Positions 1 through 13,148 of a stretch of DNA of 64,000 bases are shown piece after piece; the first letter of the stretch is position 1; every line of letters starts with the position of its first letter. The position numbers and the translations under genes were made by a program. A model generated the notes under the pieces. It was not told the DNA's origin and searched no databases. It saw only the letters and a list, made by a program, of their open reading frames with translations. This DNA is from Piscicola geometra (taxonomy: Eukaryota; Annelida; Clitellata; Hirudinida; Piscicolidae), in the NCBI GenBank assembly GCA_943735955.1, contig OX030968.1, positions 6,563,830 to 6,627,829 on the forward strand, written 5' to 3'.

Positions 1-75
1 CACAGCAACACACACACACACACACAGCAACACACACACACACACACAGCAACACACACACACACACATACATTT
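1..75. repeat. CA microsatellite with AGCAA interruptions
   Basis: CA dinucleotides broken at regular intervals by AGCAA, so the array has a higher-order period of about 20 bp. It runs off the left edge of the window. Confidence 0.9.
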
Positions 76-329
76 TAGTAGTGCCGGGGGCATGAAAGAA
101 AGTGTAGGAGATAAGCATGGCAAGAAGAAACATGCTTTTATTACGTCACGTGACCAAGTTTATGCGACATCAAAACAACGAATCTAAATTAAAGAATTGA
201 TGTCAGGAACAAAAGCGTTAATGATGATGATAATGATGATGATAATGATGAACATGGTAATGATGATGAGGATTTTGGAGCATGAAGCATTTACATGCAA
301 CTCTAATTCATTAAAATCCCATCTTCACC

Positions 330-1127
330 ACCCACCAACACACTAACCAGCCCACCAACCCACTTACCAACCCACCAACCCACTTACCAACCCACCAACC
401 CACTTACCAACCCACCAACCAACCCACTTACCAACCCACTAACCCACTTACCAACCCACTTACCAACCCACCAACCCACTTACCAACCCACCAACCCACT
501 TACCAACCCACCAACCAACCCACCAACCCACTTACCAACCCACTTACCAACCAACCCACTTACCAACCCACTTACCAACCCACTAACCTTTCCACCCACC
601 CACTTACCCACCAACCAACCCACTTACCAACCCACCAACCCACTTACCAACCCACCAACCCACTTACCAACCCACCAACCAACCCACCAACCCACCAACT
701 CACTTACCAACCCACCAACCCACTTACCAACCCACTTACCAACCCACTAACCTTCCCACCCACCCACTTACCCACCAACCAACCCACTTACCAACCCACC
801 AACCCACTTACCAACCCATCAACCCACTTACCAACCCACCAACCCACTTACCAGCCCACTTACCAACCCACTAACCTACTTACCAACTTGCCCACCAACC
901 AACCCACCAACCCACTAACCTTCCCACTCACCCACCAACCCACTCACCAACCAACCAACCAACCCACCAACCCTCCCACCAACCCACCAACCCACTAACC
1001 TTCCCACCCACCCATCAACCCACTCACCAACCAACCAACCAACCCACCAACCCTCCCACCAACCCACTTACCAACCCACCCTCCCACCAACCCACCCACC
1101 AACCAACCAACCAACCAGCCCACCAAC
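330..1127. repeat. CCAACCCACTTA / CCAACC minisatellite
   Basis: About 800 bp built from the words CCAACC, CACTTA and CCCACC in varying order, with occasional AACCTTCCCACC variants. It lies in the intron that follows the P-loop exon of the minus-strand GTPase gene and reaches right up to that exon's apparent donor. Confidence 0.95.
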
Positions 1128-3244
1128 CGGGGTCACTGGCATTTTTGTTGGCTAGATACTCAGAGGTAAGTAGTTGTGACGTGAGGGTGGTCTTGCCGAC
1201 TCCATTGCTTCCAACCACCAGAATCTTGACCGCAACTGCGTTCTCATCTTCTTCCCCTCCCTCCTCCTCCTCTTCATCCTCCACCGGACACGTCGTCAAG
1301 CCTTCCCGGGGCTTCCAAGCGTCGTCTCCGTGCGAAGTCAGAGAGGCTTTCGAGCGGGAGGGAGAGACATTCGTCAGGTAAGTGATCGCTGAGTTGCGTC
1401 GTCCACTCTGGACCAGCTGGTTGTTGAGGAGGCTGATGGGCGGTGAAAGACTTGGCTTGGATCGGCTGGTCGAGTTGCGTCGTTGGGTGGATGGAGAGGC
1501 GGAGAGGATGGATGCCTTGGTGGGACTGCGAGTGATCGGGAGGTTCTGGCTCGACGCGTGCGTGAGTGATTCTGCCACCACGAACATCGAGGAACGTCTG
1601 GGACGGTTGGTCGAGCCTTGGGTGTTGTTGCTGGTCTTGCTTGTGCTCGCGTGGAATAGGGAGCCTCTGCTTGTGCTGTGTGATTGGTCGGTTGGTTGGT
1701 GGGTAGTTGGTTGAGAAAATTGAAAAGAGTGGTTGGGAAGGCTGATGGGTGGAAAAGATGGTTGGAAGACGGTGGTTGTGGAAGGGTGGCTAAGATGGTC
1801 AGAAAGGGAAAGGAAGAGAAGGTTGTCAACGGTAGGAAGAGAACAATTTGGAGAAAAAAGTCTTTTGGTCTAGTTAGTTCGGGCATTAATTACAAAAATA
1901 AAGAGGAACTTTAAATGTAATTCTCAGAAAACGACGATAAAATGGGAAAAATTAGTTTTATATGTGCTTTACAATCAAAAAAATATTTAAATAAAATATT
2001 TCTAAAAATAAAATTGTAAGAAAGATGTTTCTGTCAATTAGTTTTCGTGAAAAGACTGAAATGTGAAATACACGATTTGACAAATGGACGCTGCTTCACC
2101 TTTTTGGCCCATTGCTTTCTGTGACCATTTTCGACTGTCTTCTTTCGACCCTTGCAACACCCTCACGACTATTATCATCGTCACCTCCCTTCGGTGTTGT
2201 AGCGCTGAACTTTCCGACATTTTCGCTTGATTGAACACCGCTTTTTCTTGCCATATTCTCACTTCGCAAGTCACTATTCGTTGCACCATCCTTGTGCACA
2301 TGCCTTGTCTTGGCGCTGTGTCTTCTCTTGTGACCTTCACCTTTCCTCTGGGAAAGAATGTTCTCATACGACTGTCGTCTGCCCGCCATGTCGCCTTCAT
2401 CGACGACTGCCTCATTCATATTCATGAAGGAACTTAAGCCCCGCCCTCCTTCTCTTTGTCTACCGTTGCCATGGAGATCTCCATCGGGTTTACTACTTTT
2501 TACATCGTTGTTTTGCTCATTGGGAATTCCGTCACGGAGGCTCTCGTCGCTCGTCTGTTCGTCGAAGCGTTGTTGTCGTTGTAGTAGTTGTTGTTGTTGC
2601 TGTTGTCGTTGTAGTAGTTGTTGTTGTTGCTGTTGTCGTTGTAGTAGTTGTTGTTGTTGTTGAGAAGATTGTTGTCGTTGTTGTTGTTGTTGAGAAGATT
2701 GTTGTCGTTGTTGATGATTTTGTGAAGAATCGAAATGTGCATCCCGCTGCGCTTGAAAATGCGAAAAACTTCGGCCACTACCATCATCATCATCACCACC
2801 ACCCCTATCAAATATCACTTTTTTCACCTGTTCTGACTGCCTTCTTGAAGCCCCCTCTCCTCCCTTTTTCACGATTTCTCCTCTACCCCTCTCCCCCTTG
2901 CCCATTGCACTCTCCTCGTCCAGGGGCACGAAACGAATGGTGGGCAGGGCTCTTCTTTGGTGGCTCAGATCTGCTGCCCCCATGGCGCTGTAGCGACGTC
3001 TCTTGTGGTCTTCAGTGGCCTTGGCGTCAACGTCATAGACCACTTCTGTCGCCGCTGCTTTGAGTCGACTGCGACGTGCATTGTTGCTTCTGGACTTTTT
3101 GCTTTGTGATGAGATGTTTTGTTGTTGGAATTGTGGTTGTTGTTGTTGTGGTGGTTGTTGCTGTTGTGGTGGTTCTTGGTTGTGTTCCGAAGGCACGTAC
3201 CTTCCATGCGCCCTTGCTCTAAACTCTTCGAATTCGTCTGCCAT
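1128..3244 (-). CDS. RGK-like Ras-family GTPase, 5' part (two exons)
   Basis: Exons 2100..3244 and 1128..1789, in transcription order. The start ATG at 3244 follows an acceptor (ACTTTCCAG) directly, so the 5'UTR is probably spliced. Exon 1 ends AAAAG|GTGAAG in phase 2 and exon 2 begins after CATCTTAG with one base, so the frame is kept. The first 380 residues are low complexity with polyQ (roughly residues 30-50 and 190-240). Exon 2 ends with a P-loop, VVGSNGVGKTTLTSQ, followed by LLTSEYLANKNASD. In established RGK proteins (Rad/Gem/Rem and insect Rgk) a similar SEYxxxxxAS segment follows the P-loop. RGK proteins are known inhibitors of voltage-gated calcium channels, with 14-3-3 and calmodulin sites. 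Eight RRxS motifs are visible. The remaining G-domain exons lie beyond the left edge. RGK assignment rests on one exon; another Ras-like family is possible. Confidence 0.62.
2515..2720 (-). repeat. Coding CAG/CAA (polyQ) tract in the RGK-like exon
   Basis: CAA, CAG and CTA codons give blocks of Q with the repeated unit LLQRQQQQQQ. Mixed codons and in-frame tandem copies suggest unit duplication as well as slippage. Confidence 0.85.
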
Positions 3245-4017
3245 CTGGAAAGTTAAAAGGTGCCAATCAAGTGTGAAGAAAACAATTTTGGAAAGGGAAA
3301 GTAAGAAAAAGAAGAGGAAGGAGAATTTGAGAGTAATAAAAATCTTGAAAAATCGGGAAAAGTTGAAAATAAAGGGAAGAAAGTGGAAGGAAGACATAAA
3401 AAGAAGGAAAAAAGATGGCGGGGAAGAATGAGTCTTTCATTGTGAGTGCTCTAAATAGCTGGCTACACTGAAATTTATGAGTTGTGAAAGAAAATTATAT
3501 ATATCAAATGAAAAGCGACATTTTGAAAAGAAACGAGAATTGTGGTAATAATAATTTCAGAGTTTAGGAATTGAATATATTTATTACAAATTTTATAATA
3601 AAATAAGTATTTTAAAAAGATAATTCTGAGCAGCTTCCAGAAGCTGTAAAGAGGATAAAAGAAAAAGCTTTCAGTGACATTTTATTTTTTGAATGGAGAA
3701 AAATGGAGCTATATAAATGAAAGCTTGAAAAAAGAACGTGGAAAACACACTAGGATTAAAAATCTTTCTTTTTTTATTAATCGAAATAAGTAAGATTAAT
3801 CTCAGTGTAATATGTTGCTTCATTCAAAAGTCGCTGGAATTTTTAAAGTTGTGTCATCAATTTGAGTGAAGAAAAAACTTGGTGTTGTTTCTTAGTTTAT
3901 TTATTCATTTCTTTATTAAATTTATTCATATTTTAAGCTTACAACACATATAGTTTTACTTTTTTCCATAAAAAAATTCTCAATCAAAATTATAAGTAAT
4001 AGTAGTAGTTGCTGTTG
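3245..4017. other. Upstream region of the RGK-like gene
   Basis: AT-rich DNA with no open exon-like segment that I can support. It should contain the 5'UTR exon and promoter of the minus-strand GTPase gene, but I see no clear core promoter element. Confidence 0.4.
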
Positions 4018-4790
<773 letters not shown>

Positions 4791-4957
4791 TTTGTTTTTG
4801 TTGTGGTAGCAGATCCATCTTCATATTGAGAGCTACTTTACATCTTATTACACACGTACTCGACACACAGCACTTTGAAACCTTGACGGAGCCAATAAAT
4901 AATGGGACGGAGCCAATAAATAATGGCTAAATCTGCAGAACAGAACGCTTTGATAAT

Positions 4958-5075
4958 GGAGGTTGTGGTAGGGGGTAGGAGGTTGTGGTGGTGGGTAGGA
5001 GGTTGTGGTGGGGGTAGGTGGTTGAAAAGAGGGGAGGCGGGGAGGTGGGGGGGGGGGTGGGAAGGGAAAGGAGAA
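4958..5075. repeat. GGTTGTGGT-type minisatellite and G-rich run
   Basis: Copies of GGAGGTTGTGGTGGTGGGTA followed by a G-rich stretch with a run of nine G. No gene is supported in 4790-5990; the remainder of that interval is AT-rich and featureless. Confidence 0.75.
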
Positions 5076-6035
5076 ATGGCAATGGAAGTGGAAGGAGAGA
5101 GGTTTGAGAGAGAAGCAGTTTGAATGAGAAAAAAAGCAGAAGAAAAATGGGAAGAAATAAAGATGAGGTTGGTGAGGAGGATCAAGGTGCAAGCGGAGAT
5201 AGGGCTCTTGTGGGAGTTGAAGGGAAGAGGCGATGGTGGTGCTTAGTGCGTCTAAAAATACTCACTCTATTTTTATAAACCACTAGAAAATGTTACACGG
5301 GTGAAATTGATAACAATGACTTTTATGTGAATTTTCAATTGGTAAGAATGAGTACAGTATTAAAAGAAAATAATTTCAACTTTAGTAAATTGATTATTTT
5401 AAACATAATTCATCAAAAACATCTCAAAATGGCACTAGCAGCGATAAATTAATTTGCTTATCTCGTATCGGAACTTAGCAAACATTAAACAAAATTGGGC
5501 CAAATAAAACCATAAAAATTTTATTTAATTTTTTTAAATGTGATGCTTAGCAGAGCCTTCTTTTTTATTCCTTAAATCATGTTTTTTTCAAATTCTTATT
5601 ACGTTGTTTTAAAATTAAATAAATATAAATTCGTTTCTAAAACAAAATTTTTCCAACTCTTTTACTTTTAAACCACACTTTAAATTTGTTTTCTCGCGTC
5701 AAGTCGACTTCAGGACTCTATTTGAATCAAACAATTTGATGCACTCTCCTCTATTCGCCTTTTCCGAAGAGTGTAACTTCAGTTTTCAGTACAGTAAAGA
5801 AGTAGGCAACTACTGTAAATCGTTGAATGTTTCAAATGAAATATCTCGAAGAAATTCTAAAAATAATTTTTGAGATTTCCAGAACGTTAATTGCACGCCA
5901 ATATTGCTCTTATCTCAGGATAAGGTATCTACAACCAATTAAACTTGGCCATCATCAGCAGCAGGAGTTAAGCAATTGCAATTTTAATATATTCATGATC
6001 TTCAAAAAATTGGTGCTTTGTACTTGGATAAGGAT

Positions 6036-6155
6036 GCTGGTGGTGTGGTTTGGTGTGGTTTGGTGTGGTTTGGTGTGGTTTGGTGTGGTTTGGTGTGGTT
6101 TGGTGTGGTTTGGTGTGGTTTGGTGTGGTTTGGTGTGGTCTGGTGTAGTTTGGTG
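6036..6155. repeat. 10-bp GGTGTGGTTT tandem repeat
   Basis: About eleven near-perfect copies of GGTGTGGTTT, decaying at the right into GT-rich DNA up to about 6300. Confidence 0.95.
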
Positions 6156-6317
6156 AGGTGTAGTGTGGGGCCTGTCGTGTTTGTGTGTGTGGAGTGTGTT
6201 GTGATGTGGTGGTGGAAGTGATGGTATGTAGTTGTGGGGTGGTGGTGGTCATATATGGTAGTGGTGGTGCTGTGATGACAGTGATATGTGGTGGCGATGT
6301 GGTATTGATGAAGGTTT

Positions 6318-6496
6318 AGGATGGGGGAATGTGGTCGAAAAACGTGATGTTGAGACGTTCTCCTGTGTCTCAACACCAAACCTCCAGTGGCGGTGGCAGC
6401 GACAGCAGTGGCGACCATAGCAGCTGTAGCTACCAGAGGCTGCTGGCACAGAAGGAGCTCACATACGTCATGGAAAGTGCAAAGGGAATGATTTAG
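6318..6496 (+). CDS. Possible terminal exon, unassigned
   Basis: After GAAGGTTTAG there is an open frame of about 59 codons ending in TAG. Its second half reads like a protein C-terminus (SCSYQRLLAQKELTYVMES), with mixed codon use in an otherwise repeat-filled area. The acceptor has a weak pyrimidine tract and I found no partner exon. It may be chance. Confidence 0.22.
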
Positions 6497-7253
6497 CGCC
6501 GCACTTAAGTCGGTCCCGTCTCTAATGTACTACAATCAATTCCATTAAACATTCCAGGAAGGAAATTGAAGACAACGAATTAATCAGATTGTATTTATAA
6601 TCTTTGGATCTTCCAGTGTGTTGTGCACGAGTGGATTTCACTTTTAGTTTCGAATGATTCAATTTTAAGGTTGGATGATTTAATGGTCAAATTCGCGAAA
6701 TAAAATTTTTGAATTTAAATTGCACGCGTCTGAAGCACCCTTCGTCAAGAAGACATTTTAATTTTTCTCATATTTTTTTAATATTAAAAAACATTTAAAA
6801 TAAAAATGGAATAATTATTCTCATGAATTCGATCTTCTCTTTTCTTTGCAGCATCACATTTCGCCGGAAAACGATGAATAATGCAGTGGTCTCTTATTGG
6901 AGGGACCTGTCAAGGCTTTCGACACTTTTATTGAGAAGTTTTATATAAAAATTAATAAAAATAGTATAGGGTTTGTATATTTAAAATCAAATCATTTAGG
7001 TTTCATCACCTTGGTTGGCGTTATGTTTACTTTCCACTAATTTGTTGGAGAAAAAGTTGCCATCTTTTTCAAAATAGTTTCATCCAGAAGGTTTCCTATT
7101 GGGAGTTAAATCGATTTTTGGAAAACTCTTTGGATGTCTTTTTCGTTTCCAACCACGTGGGACCATTGAAAATCTCCAGAGAAACTTTTCAGGAAAGTTT
7201 ATACAAAACTAATTTACAATTCCCTTCGTTTCTCATTAGCTTAATGAAGCCTC

Positions 7254-7396
7254 GTGTATGTGTGTTTGTGTGTGTGTGTGTTTGTGTGTCTGTTTGTGTG
7301 TCTGTTTGTGTGTGTGTTTGTTGTGTGTGTGTGTGTGTTTGTTTGTGTGTGTCTGTTTGTGTGTGTGTGTGCGTATATGTGTATTTTTGTGTGTGC
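7254..7396. repeat. Interrupted TG microsatellite
   Basis: TG repeats broken by TTTG and TCTG. Open frames over it are composition artefacts. Confidence 0.9.
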
Positions 7397-7639
7397 CTCC
7401 ACCATATGAATAAAAAAAATTATATTGGGATTTTTCTCAAAGTTTTTACAGCAGTTAAAAACTAAATCTTTCATGCAAAAAGATTTAATCTTGCATTAAC
7501 ACCAACAACCAATTTTTGAAAAATCATTCAACACAGCATCGTGAAGGCCTCACAAAGGCACGAAAATCGGTTTAAAAAACACTCAACAACGTAAAAAATA
7601 AATGCAAAATGTTTCCGTAACAAATGGCCAATTTTAATG

Positions 7640-7835
7640 ATCAGATTTGGCGTCTTAATTGACGCGATTTGCAATCTCGCAGGATTAAAAACAATTCCCG
7701 GGTGAAAATCTCAGCGAACCTTTCTCGAAGTTATTTGCCGAAGGATATGGGCGTATCTACAGCCATTTGTTGAAGCGTGCTTCTACAGAGACGTCTTTGT
7801 TCAGGTGGCTTCAGGAGATTTGCACGTTTTGCCGT
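7640..7835 (+). other. Exon-like island, strand and frame uncertain
   Basis: A GC-richer block in AT-rich surroundings. It has a good acceptor-like TTTGCAATCTCGCAG ending at 7682 and a second at TCTCAG near 7716. One plus frame contains a protein-like segment (EPFSKLFAEGYGRIYSHLLK), another reads RTFLEVICRRIWAYLQPFVE. I cannot choose between frames and found no partner exons. Confidence 0.2.
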
Positions 7836-8258
7836 GCACGAATGGAATTTTATTTTTTTAAAATTTTATTTATTTATTGTTTTTTTACGAGTTGAAAAAA
7901 ATTGTTTCAAGGCTGATTGAAGACGTTTGTTCAAAGTTCGTTTTAAATGTATTTTTCATTGAAAAATAAAAAATGAAGTCAATAAAAAATGGAGTTTGTA
8001 CTAAAACCAGCCGTTTCCAACCGGAACAAAGATTAATAAAAACAAAAACATTCATAACATTGATTACTATTATTATTATTATTATTATTATTAATATTAT
8101 TATTATTTTCAAGGTTTATCTACACAAAACACCATTCAAAAAATTATTCTAAAAACAAAGACAGTAAAACGAGTACGATTTTAAAGTTTTTCTGTGAACT
8201 ACAAAGGTGACAGGCGATGCAGGCAAGACTCTCCCACAGGTAATTCACATAGTATTTC

Positions 8259-8392
8259 TGTATTTATGCATAGTTTTCATATTTATGCATAGTTTTCATA
8301 TTTATGCATAGTTTTCATATTTATGCATAGTTTTCATGTTTATGCATAGTTTTCATATTCATACATAGTTTTCATATTTATGCATAGTTGCG
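8259..8392. repeat. 19-bp tandem repeat carrying ATGCAT
   Basis: Seven copies of ATTTATGCATAGTTTTCAT with few substitutions. No gene is visible around it. Confidence 0.93.
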
Positions 8393-8579
8393 TTTTTTAC
8401 TTCTTTGCACTCAATCGCATGTGACTTGCCATGCTGAGGTCCGTTTTGACAGGCTGTATATAAAGAAAGACTTTCCATAAAGGCCATATTTGGATCTTTT
8501 TGATTTTCTAATTTCCATTTCATAAATTCATTTGCGCTTATTTTTATACTTTAAAAATGTTATTTTATAGTTTTGAATC

Positions 8580-8720
8580 GTGTGAGTGCTTCTAGTCCAC
8601 GTGAAAAACTGCAAGACAAAAAGACTGTTGAGTGCCTTGCAGGGCTTTGTTGTCGATGAAATGCATGGTGATTTTGTTCGTGCCTCGTGCTGCAAGTTGC
8701 TCCGAATAGCTATTCGTCCG
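8580..8720. other. Exon-like island, strand uncertain
   Basis: Higher-GC segment open on both strands. The minus frame contains KITMHFIDNKALQGTQQSFC and a stop; the plus frame contains LLSALQGFVVDEMHGDFVRA. Bordered on the right by T-rich DNA. No partner exon was found. Confidence 0.18.
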
Positions 8721-8724
8721 TATT

Positions 8725-9985
8725 TTTCCTTTTTTTCTTTTACTTTTTTTTTTACTTTTCTCACAATTTTTTTTCCAATTTTTTTTAATCAATTTTCCTC
8801 TATTTTTTTCCTATTTTTTTTCAAATTTTTTCTCTGCTAATCTTTTCTTTTTCGTTTTTTAATCCTCGAAACCAGCATTAGGATAAAAACTCACGTTGTT
8901 TAAATGCTGTAACAAAAGAGTTCTCAGAGATGCACTGGAGCGAGCAGTGGTTTTGCAGAAAAAATATCAATTCTCCCCAAACTAAAAAGAAGTCTTCTTT
9001 TTGAAAACTATTTGTTTGAAAGCCATTTTAAAATTGATGTGAAAATACACACTAAATTTAAAAGCTCTAAAAACGTAGAACTTTAAAAATGGCTTTTGTT
9101 TTTAAATGAATAAAAAAACAATTTCAAAAAGATTCAAAACTGTGATTGAAAACTCAATAATGAAAATACTTTTAAATGCTTTATTTTTAAATAATTTAAT
9201 TTGTTTTTAAAGTTTTGAGATTTTTGAAGATTAGTTGACGGCAATGCAACAATGTTGCATCAATGTATGTTGTATTTGCAACATAAATTCACGATTCAAT
9301 TACCATTCTTAAATAGAAACTAATACAAAATATTGTTAATAATAAATACTAATAAATATTTTAATAATAATAAAAACTTTATAATAGCCCACATTAAATT
9401 AAAACGATCAAAGAGTTGAAATTAAAGGTATTACATCAATTAACTCATGAGAAAAATTGAAGGATTAAGTCCAACTGATTGTACACTTATTATTTCAAAT
9501 ATTTTTCCATTATGCTCATTATTTAATGTATGTTTCATTAAAAAACACCAACGGATTTCAATGCAGCTCCTTAATCATGGAACTGTACTCAGTCTCAGAA
9601 GGCAACCTTTGCGACCTGCTTCGGAAGTGACAACCTTCATGCGCCTCTTTGGACTTTTCTGCTTTAAGTTTTAGAAATAAACTATTTTATTTTAAACGTT
9701 TTTAATTATTATTCGATGATTTCGAATTTGTTAAAATACTTTTACTTTTTTTAGTTGTTTTATTAGAGAAACTTAAACTTTCAAACAGTCAAAACTTTCA
9801 GGAATTCTAAACCTTTAAGCGGTTCAAACTTCAATTATTTCAAACTTAAAATCATTGCAAACTTCAAATCAAACCCTTTTATTCATTCGCAACTGAAACT
9901 CTTCAACTCCCCAGCCTCCTCCCAACCCTCCCTCATCAATCTTCAACACCTGAATTCTAAAATTCCTCACAGATCAGCGCTGAAA
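8725..9985. other. No gene seen
   Basis: T-rich then AT-rich DNA. A short partial dyad, TGCAACAATGTTGCA, lies near 9245. Short frames near 9450-9675 lack splice support. Confidence 0.5.
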
Positions 9986-9989
9986 AGAA

Positions 9990-10195
9990 CTCTTGTCTCG
10001 CTCACTCGCCTACCCTCCAAACACAACATCAACGACAGCCAAAGCGTGCATTGCTGGCCCGTAAGAGAAGTGAACGCCGATCGATTTTCAACTTCGAGCA
10101 CCTGCCTCGTGCGTTCAATTCCAATTTAACGCCCTCAACGGCAGCGTGCCTTTGTTTAAATGCCTCGTGGATCAATCTAGCCACCCCTCTCTGAG
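9990..10195 (+). other. Exon-like island before a TG array
   Basis: GC-richer segment. On the plus strand, after CATCAACGACAG, a frame of about 50 codons runs to TGA and contains KRALLARKRSERRSIFNFEH. The minus strand is also open here. No partner exon was identified. Confidence 0.2.
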
Positions 10196-10228
10196 CTCTA
10201 TGAGCTTGTAATGCGAGATGTATATAGG

Positions 10229-10377
<149 letters not shown>

Positions 10378-10726
10378 CGCACATACATGCAAACACACAC
10401 TCAAAAACAAAATCACATACTCATCATTAATTAGAAAGCAACCTGTTTTATTAAAAAAAACAACATATTTTTCATACTTTAAAATTTTATAAAAAACTCG
10501 AACAATATTTTTAATAAACATGAATTTAAAAAGAGTTGTCTATTGGAAGCACTGGCCCAAAGCGATCTTTGACAGATATGTTTTGTTGTAAGAACAAAAA
10601 CGCTCAATTTGAAGTGCCTTCAGATATTTCATATTTTCTAAATAAATGGTTGAAGTTTGAGTTTGTGTGCAGGTTTGCATTGGGGCTGTTAGCAAAGCCA
10701 GCAGGTGGTAAAAGAGGTCATTGCAA

Positions 10727-10845
10727 TATGATGATGAGGATGGTGATGATGATGATGGTGGTGGTAGTGATGATGATGGTGGTGATGATTATGATAATGA
10801 TGATGAGGAAGAAGAGATGGATGATGATGATGATGACGCCAATTC
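10727..10845. repeat. GAT/GGT trinucleotide cluster
   Basis: Imperfect GAT, GGT and GAA triplets. No exon is supported between here and 12060 apart from a short GATA run at about 11100-11120. Confidence 0.85.
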
Positions 10846-12072
10846 AATAAAAAAACAATTTTTGGTGTGCTTGTGTTTTCTTTTGTTCCGCTAAGTTGTT
10901 TCTGGCATTTTATGCGTGAAGTGTACAAATACCTCACAAATTATTTAGGCCCATTTTATATTAACCTTGGTTTATTGCATTTTATTTTTATAGATTTAAT
11001 CAGCAGCGTATTCTTCCATCGCATGCATGGTCTCATTGTCGGCTTCTTTTCTTAAGAAATTGTCAGAAATTTTCCACAGCCCCCACTTAATCATTCTATA
11101 GATAGATAGATAGATAGATCCACTTTAGATGGCTCTCGACACATTTGTTCTCATCAAGTTTTATGAGTTTTTTTTTTCAAAATAAAAAATTTCGTTTATT
11201 CATTTTTTTTCTTTTTTTTCTTTTTTTCCGGATATGAAAAAAGCAGGAAATGATTCCGATGCTCATTTGAAAGAAAAGATTAAGAAAATCCTTGAAGCTT
11301 AAAAAAATGAAAAACAAAATTAATTTCCATTTTTATAATAAAAAAATACCTTTATGACAATTTTTTCGTAAATTCTGTAAAAAAAATAAATTAAAAATAA
11401 ATAATGAAGCCTTATATAGATAAAAAAACGTAAAAGTTATGAAAAAACAATTTCTGTTTTATTTTTTGACAGAGTTACAAGCTTTGACCCAAACCCATGC
11501 AAACATTTATCAGCTATCTTTTGTAGAATGTAAAAAAATCCTATTTGGTATTAATTAAACAATTTTCTATATTTTTATATTTCCATTTCAAAATTAAAAA
11601 CTTATAAAAAACAGTTTTCCATTTTCGAAATTGAAAAGTTTGCAAATTGAATTAGAAATTTTCTTTTGTTTCAATGAAAAAAACAAAGTTTTTGCATTAG
11701 CAGAAACAACATCTGTCACATCAAACAACTCCATTGATTTCTTTCTTTTTATTTATTTAAATAATTTCAAAACTAAAAGCACCACTACAACATTTAGGAA
11801 AGGTAATTTTCGGCTTTTAAATTTATAATTTGTTTCTGCCGTCGAAGTTACTCCTGAAATTAGTTTTTAAAAAATAAAATTAATGAAAAATTAATGCTTT
11901 GAACGGAAAAAAGCTCGAAAGAATTATTCGAAGCCATTTTGAATTCCTAATAAATTATTCAGCGAGTTGAAACGCGCCTAATTAGCCTTGTACGGTGGAA
12001 GACCGGAAGTGGAAGAGATGCACTGGATTAGCTGAGGGTGTACGTCAAGAAGTGGCGTGCAGTCTTTATCTC

Positions 12073-12200
<128 letters not shown>

Positions 12201-13148
12201 CAAATGTGAAAGCGTGGTTGTGGGATAGATTGAAGAAAGGTCAACTTTCCCAAGTAAAACACCTCTGAACCTCATGACCCCTTTTAACGAACCGTTCATT
12301 AATTCAGATTTAAAAAATTAATTTCGCGCCTCACGATTTTGCCTCAGTACAAACACATCAGTGTACGTCTTTTTGTATCTGCAAATACTTACTTCTCCAC
12401 CCTTCCACACCATCTATACTAAATCCTTTTTCGCCCTGACCTCTGGCGACTAATGGCAAACATAATAGAATATAAATTTCAATTTCAGTGGCGTGACTCC
12501 ACGAAGACGCACACTGTCAGCATCATCGTGATCCTTGATTCTATTTTGTGAACTTATTTATTTACATTTTATTTACTTTTGATTTTAACTCAAAATCTTT
12601 TTTTTTTATCAAATCAGATTCTAATGGAATTCCCATCGATCGCTTCTTTGGCATTTAGCGAAAAGAATTTTGAGCCAAAAATAGAAGACTTATTGATTTG
12701 AAAACTCTTCAAAACGAAATACAATTTGAACTTTCAAAGACTTTGCTCTTAAATATCGGTTGAAACGTGATGAGATTGTATGAGGCTGTGTCCTGACTGG
12801 CTGCAAAACACTCTGAAGATAAAGTATTTGTTACATAAATAAGAAACAAAATATTTATAAAGTTTTGTTTAAAACCGAAGATTTTGTTTGAATATTGCTG
12901 CCAAGTTGTTACAGACGACAGAACGTGAGGTTCGGTTTCGAAGGCTTGTATAATGGAAATCTTCTATAAACTACCCATCGTGTTTTCAAGCATTTGCGAG
13001 AATTGCATGAATTTAAACAACTTAAATGCACTGAAACAACGTAGTGGACCCTCCACTGAAGAATATTTAACTGAATAAACATGAAATAACTTTAAAAAAG
13101 ACAATAAAACACAATTGTGTTCCAGCAATCCATCGGAAGCAACCAAGC

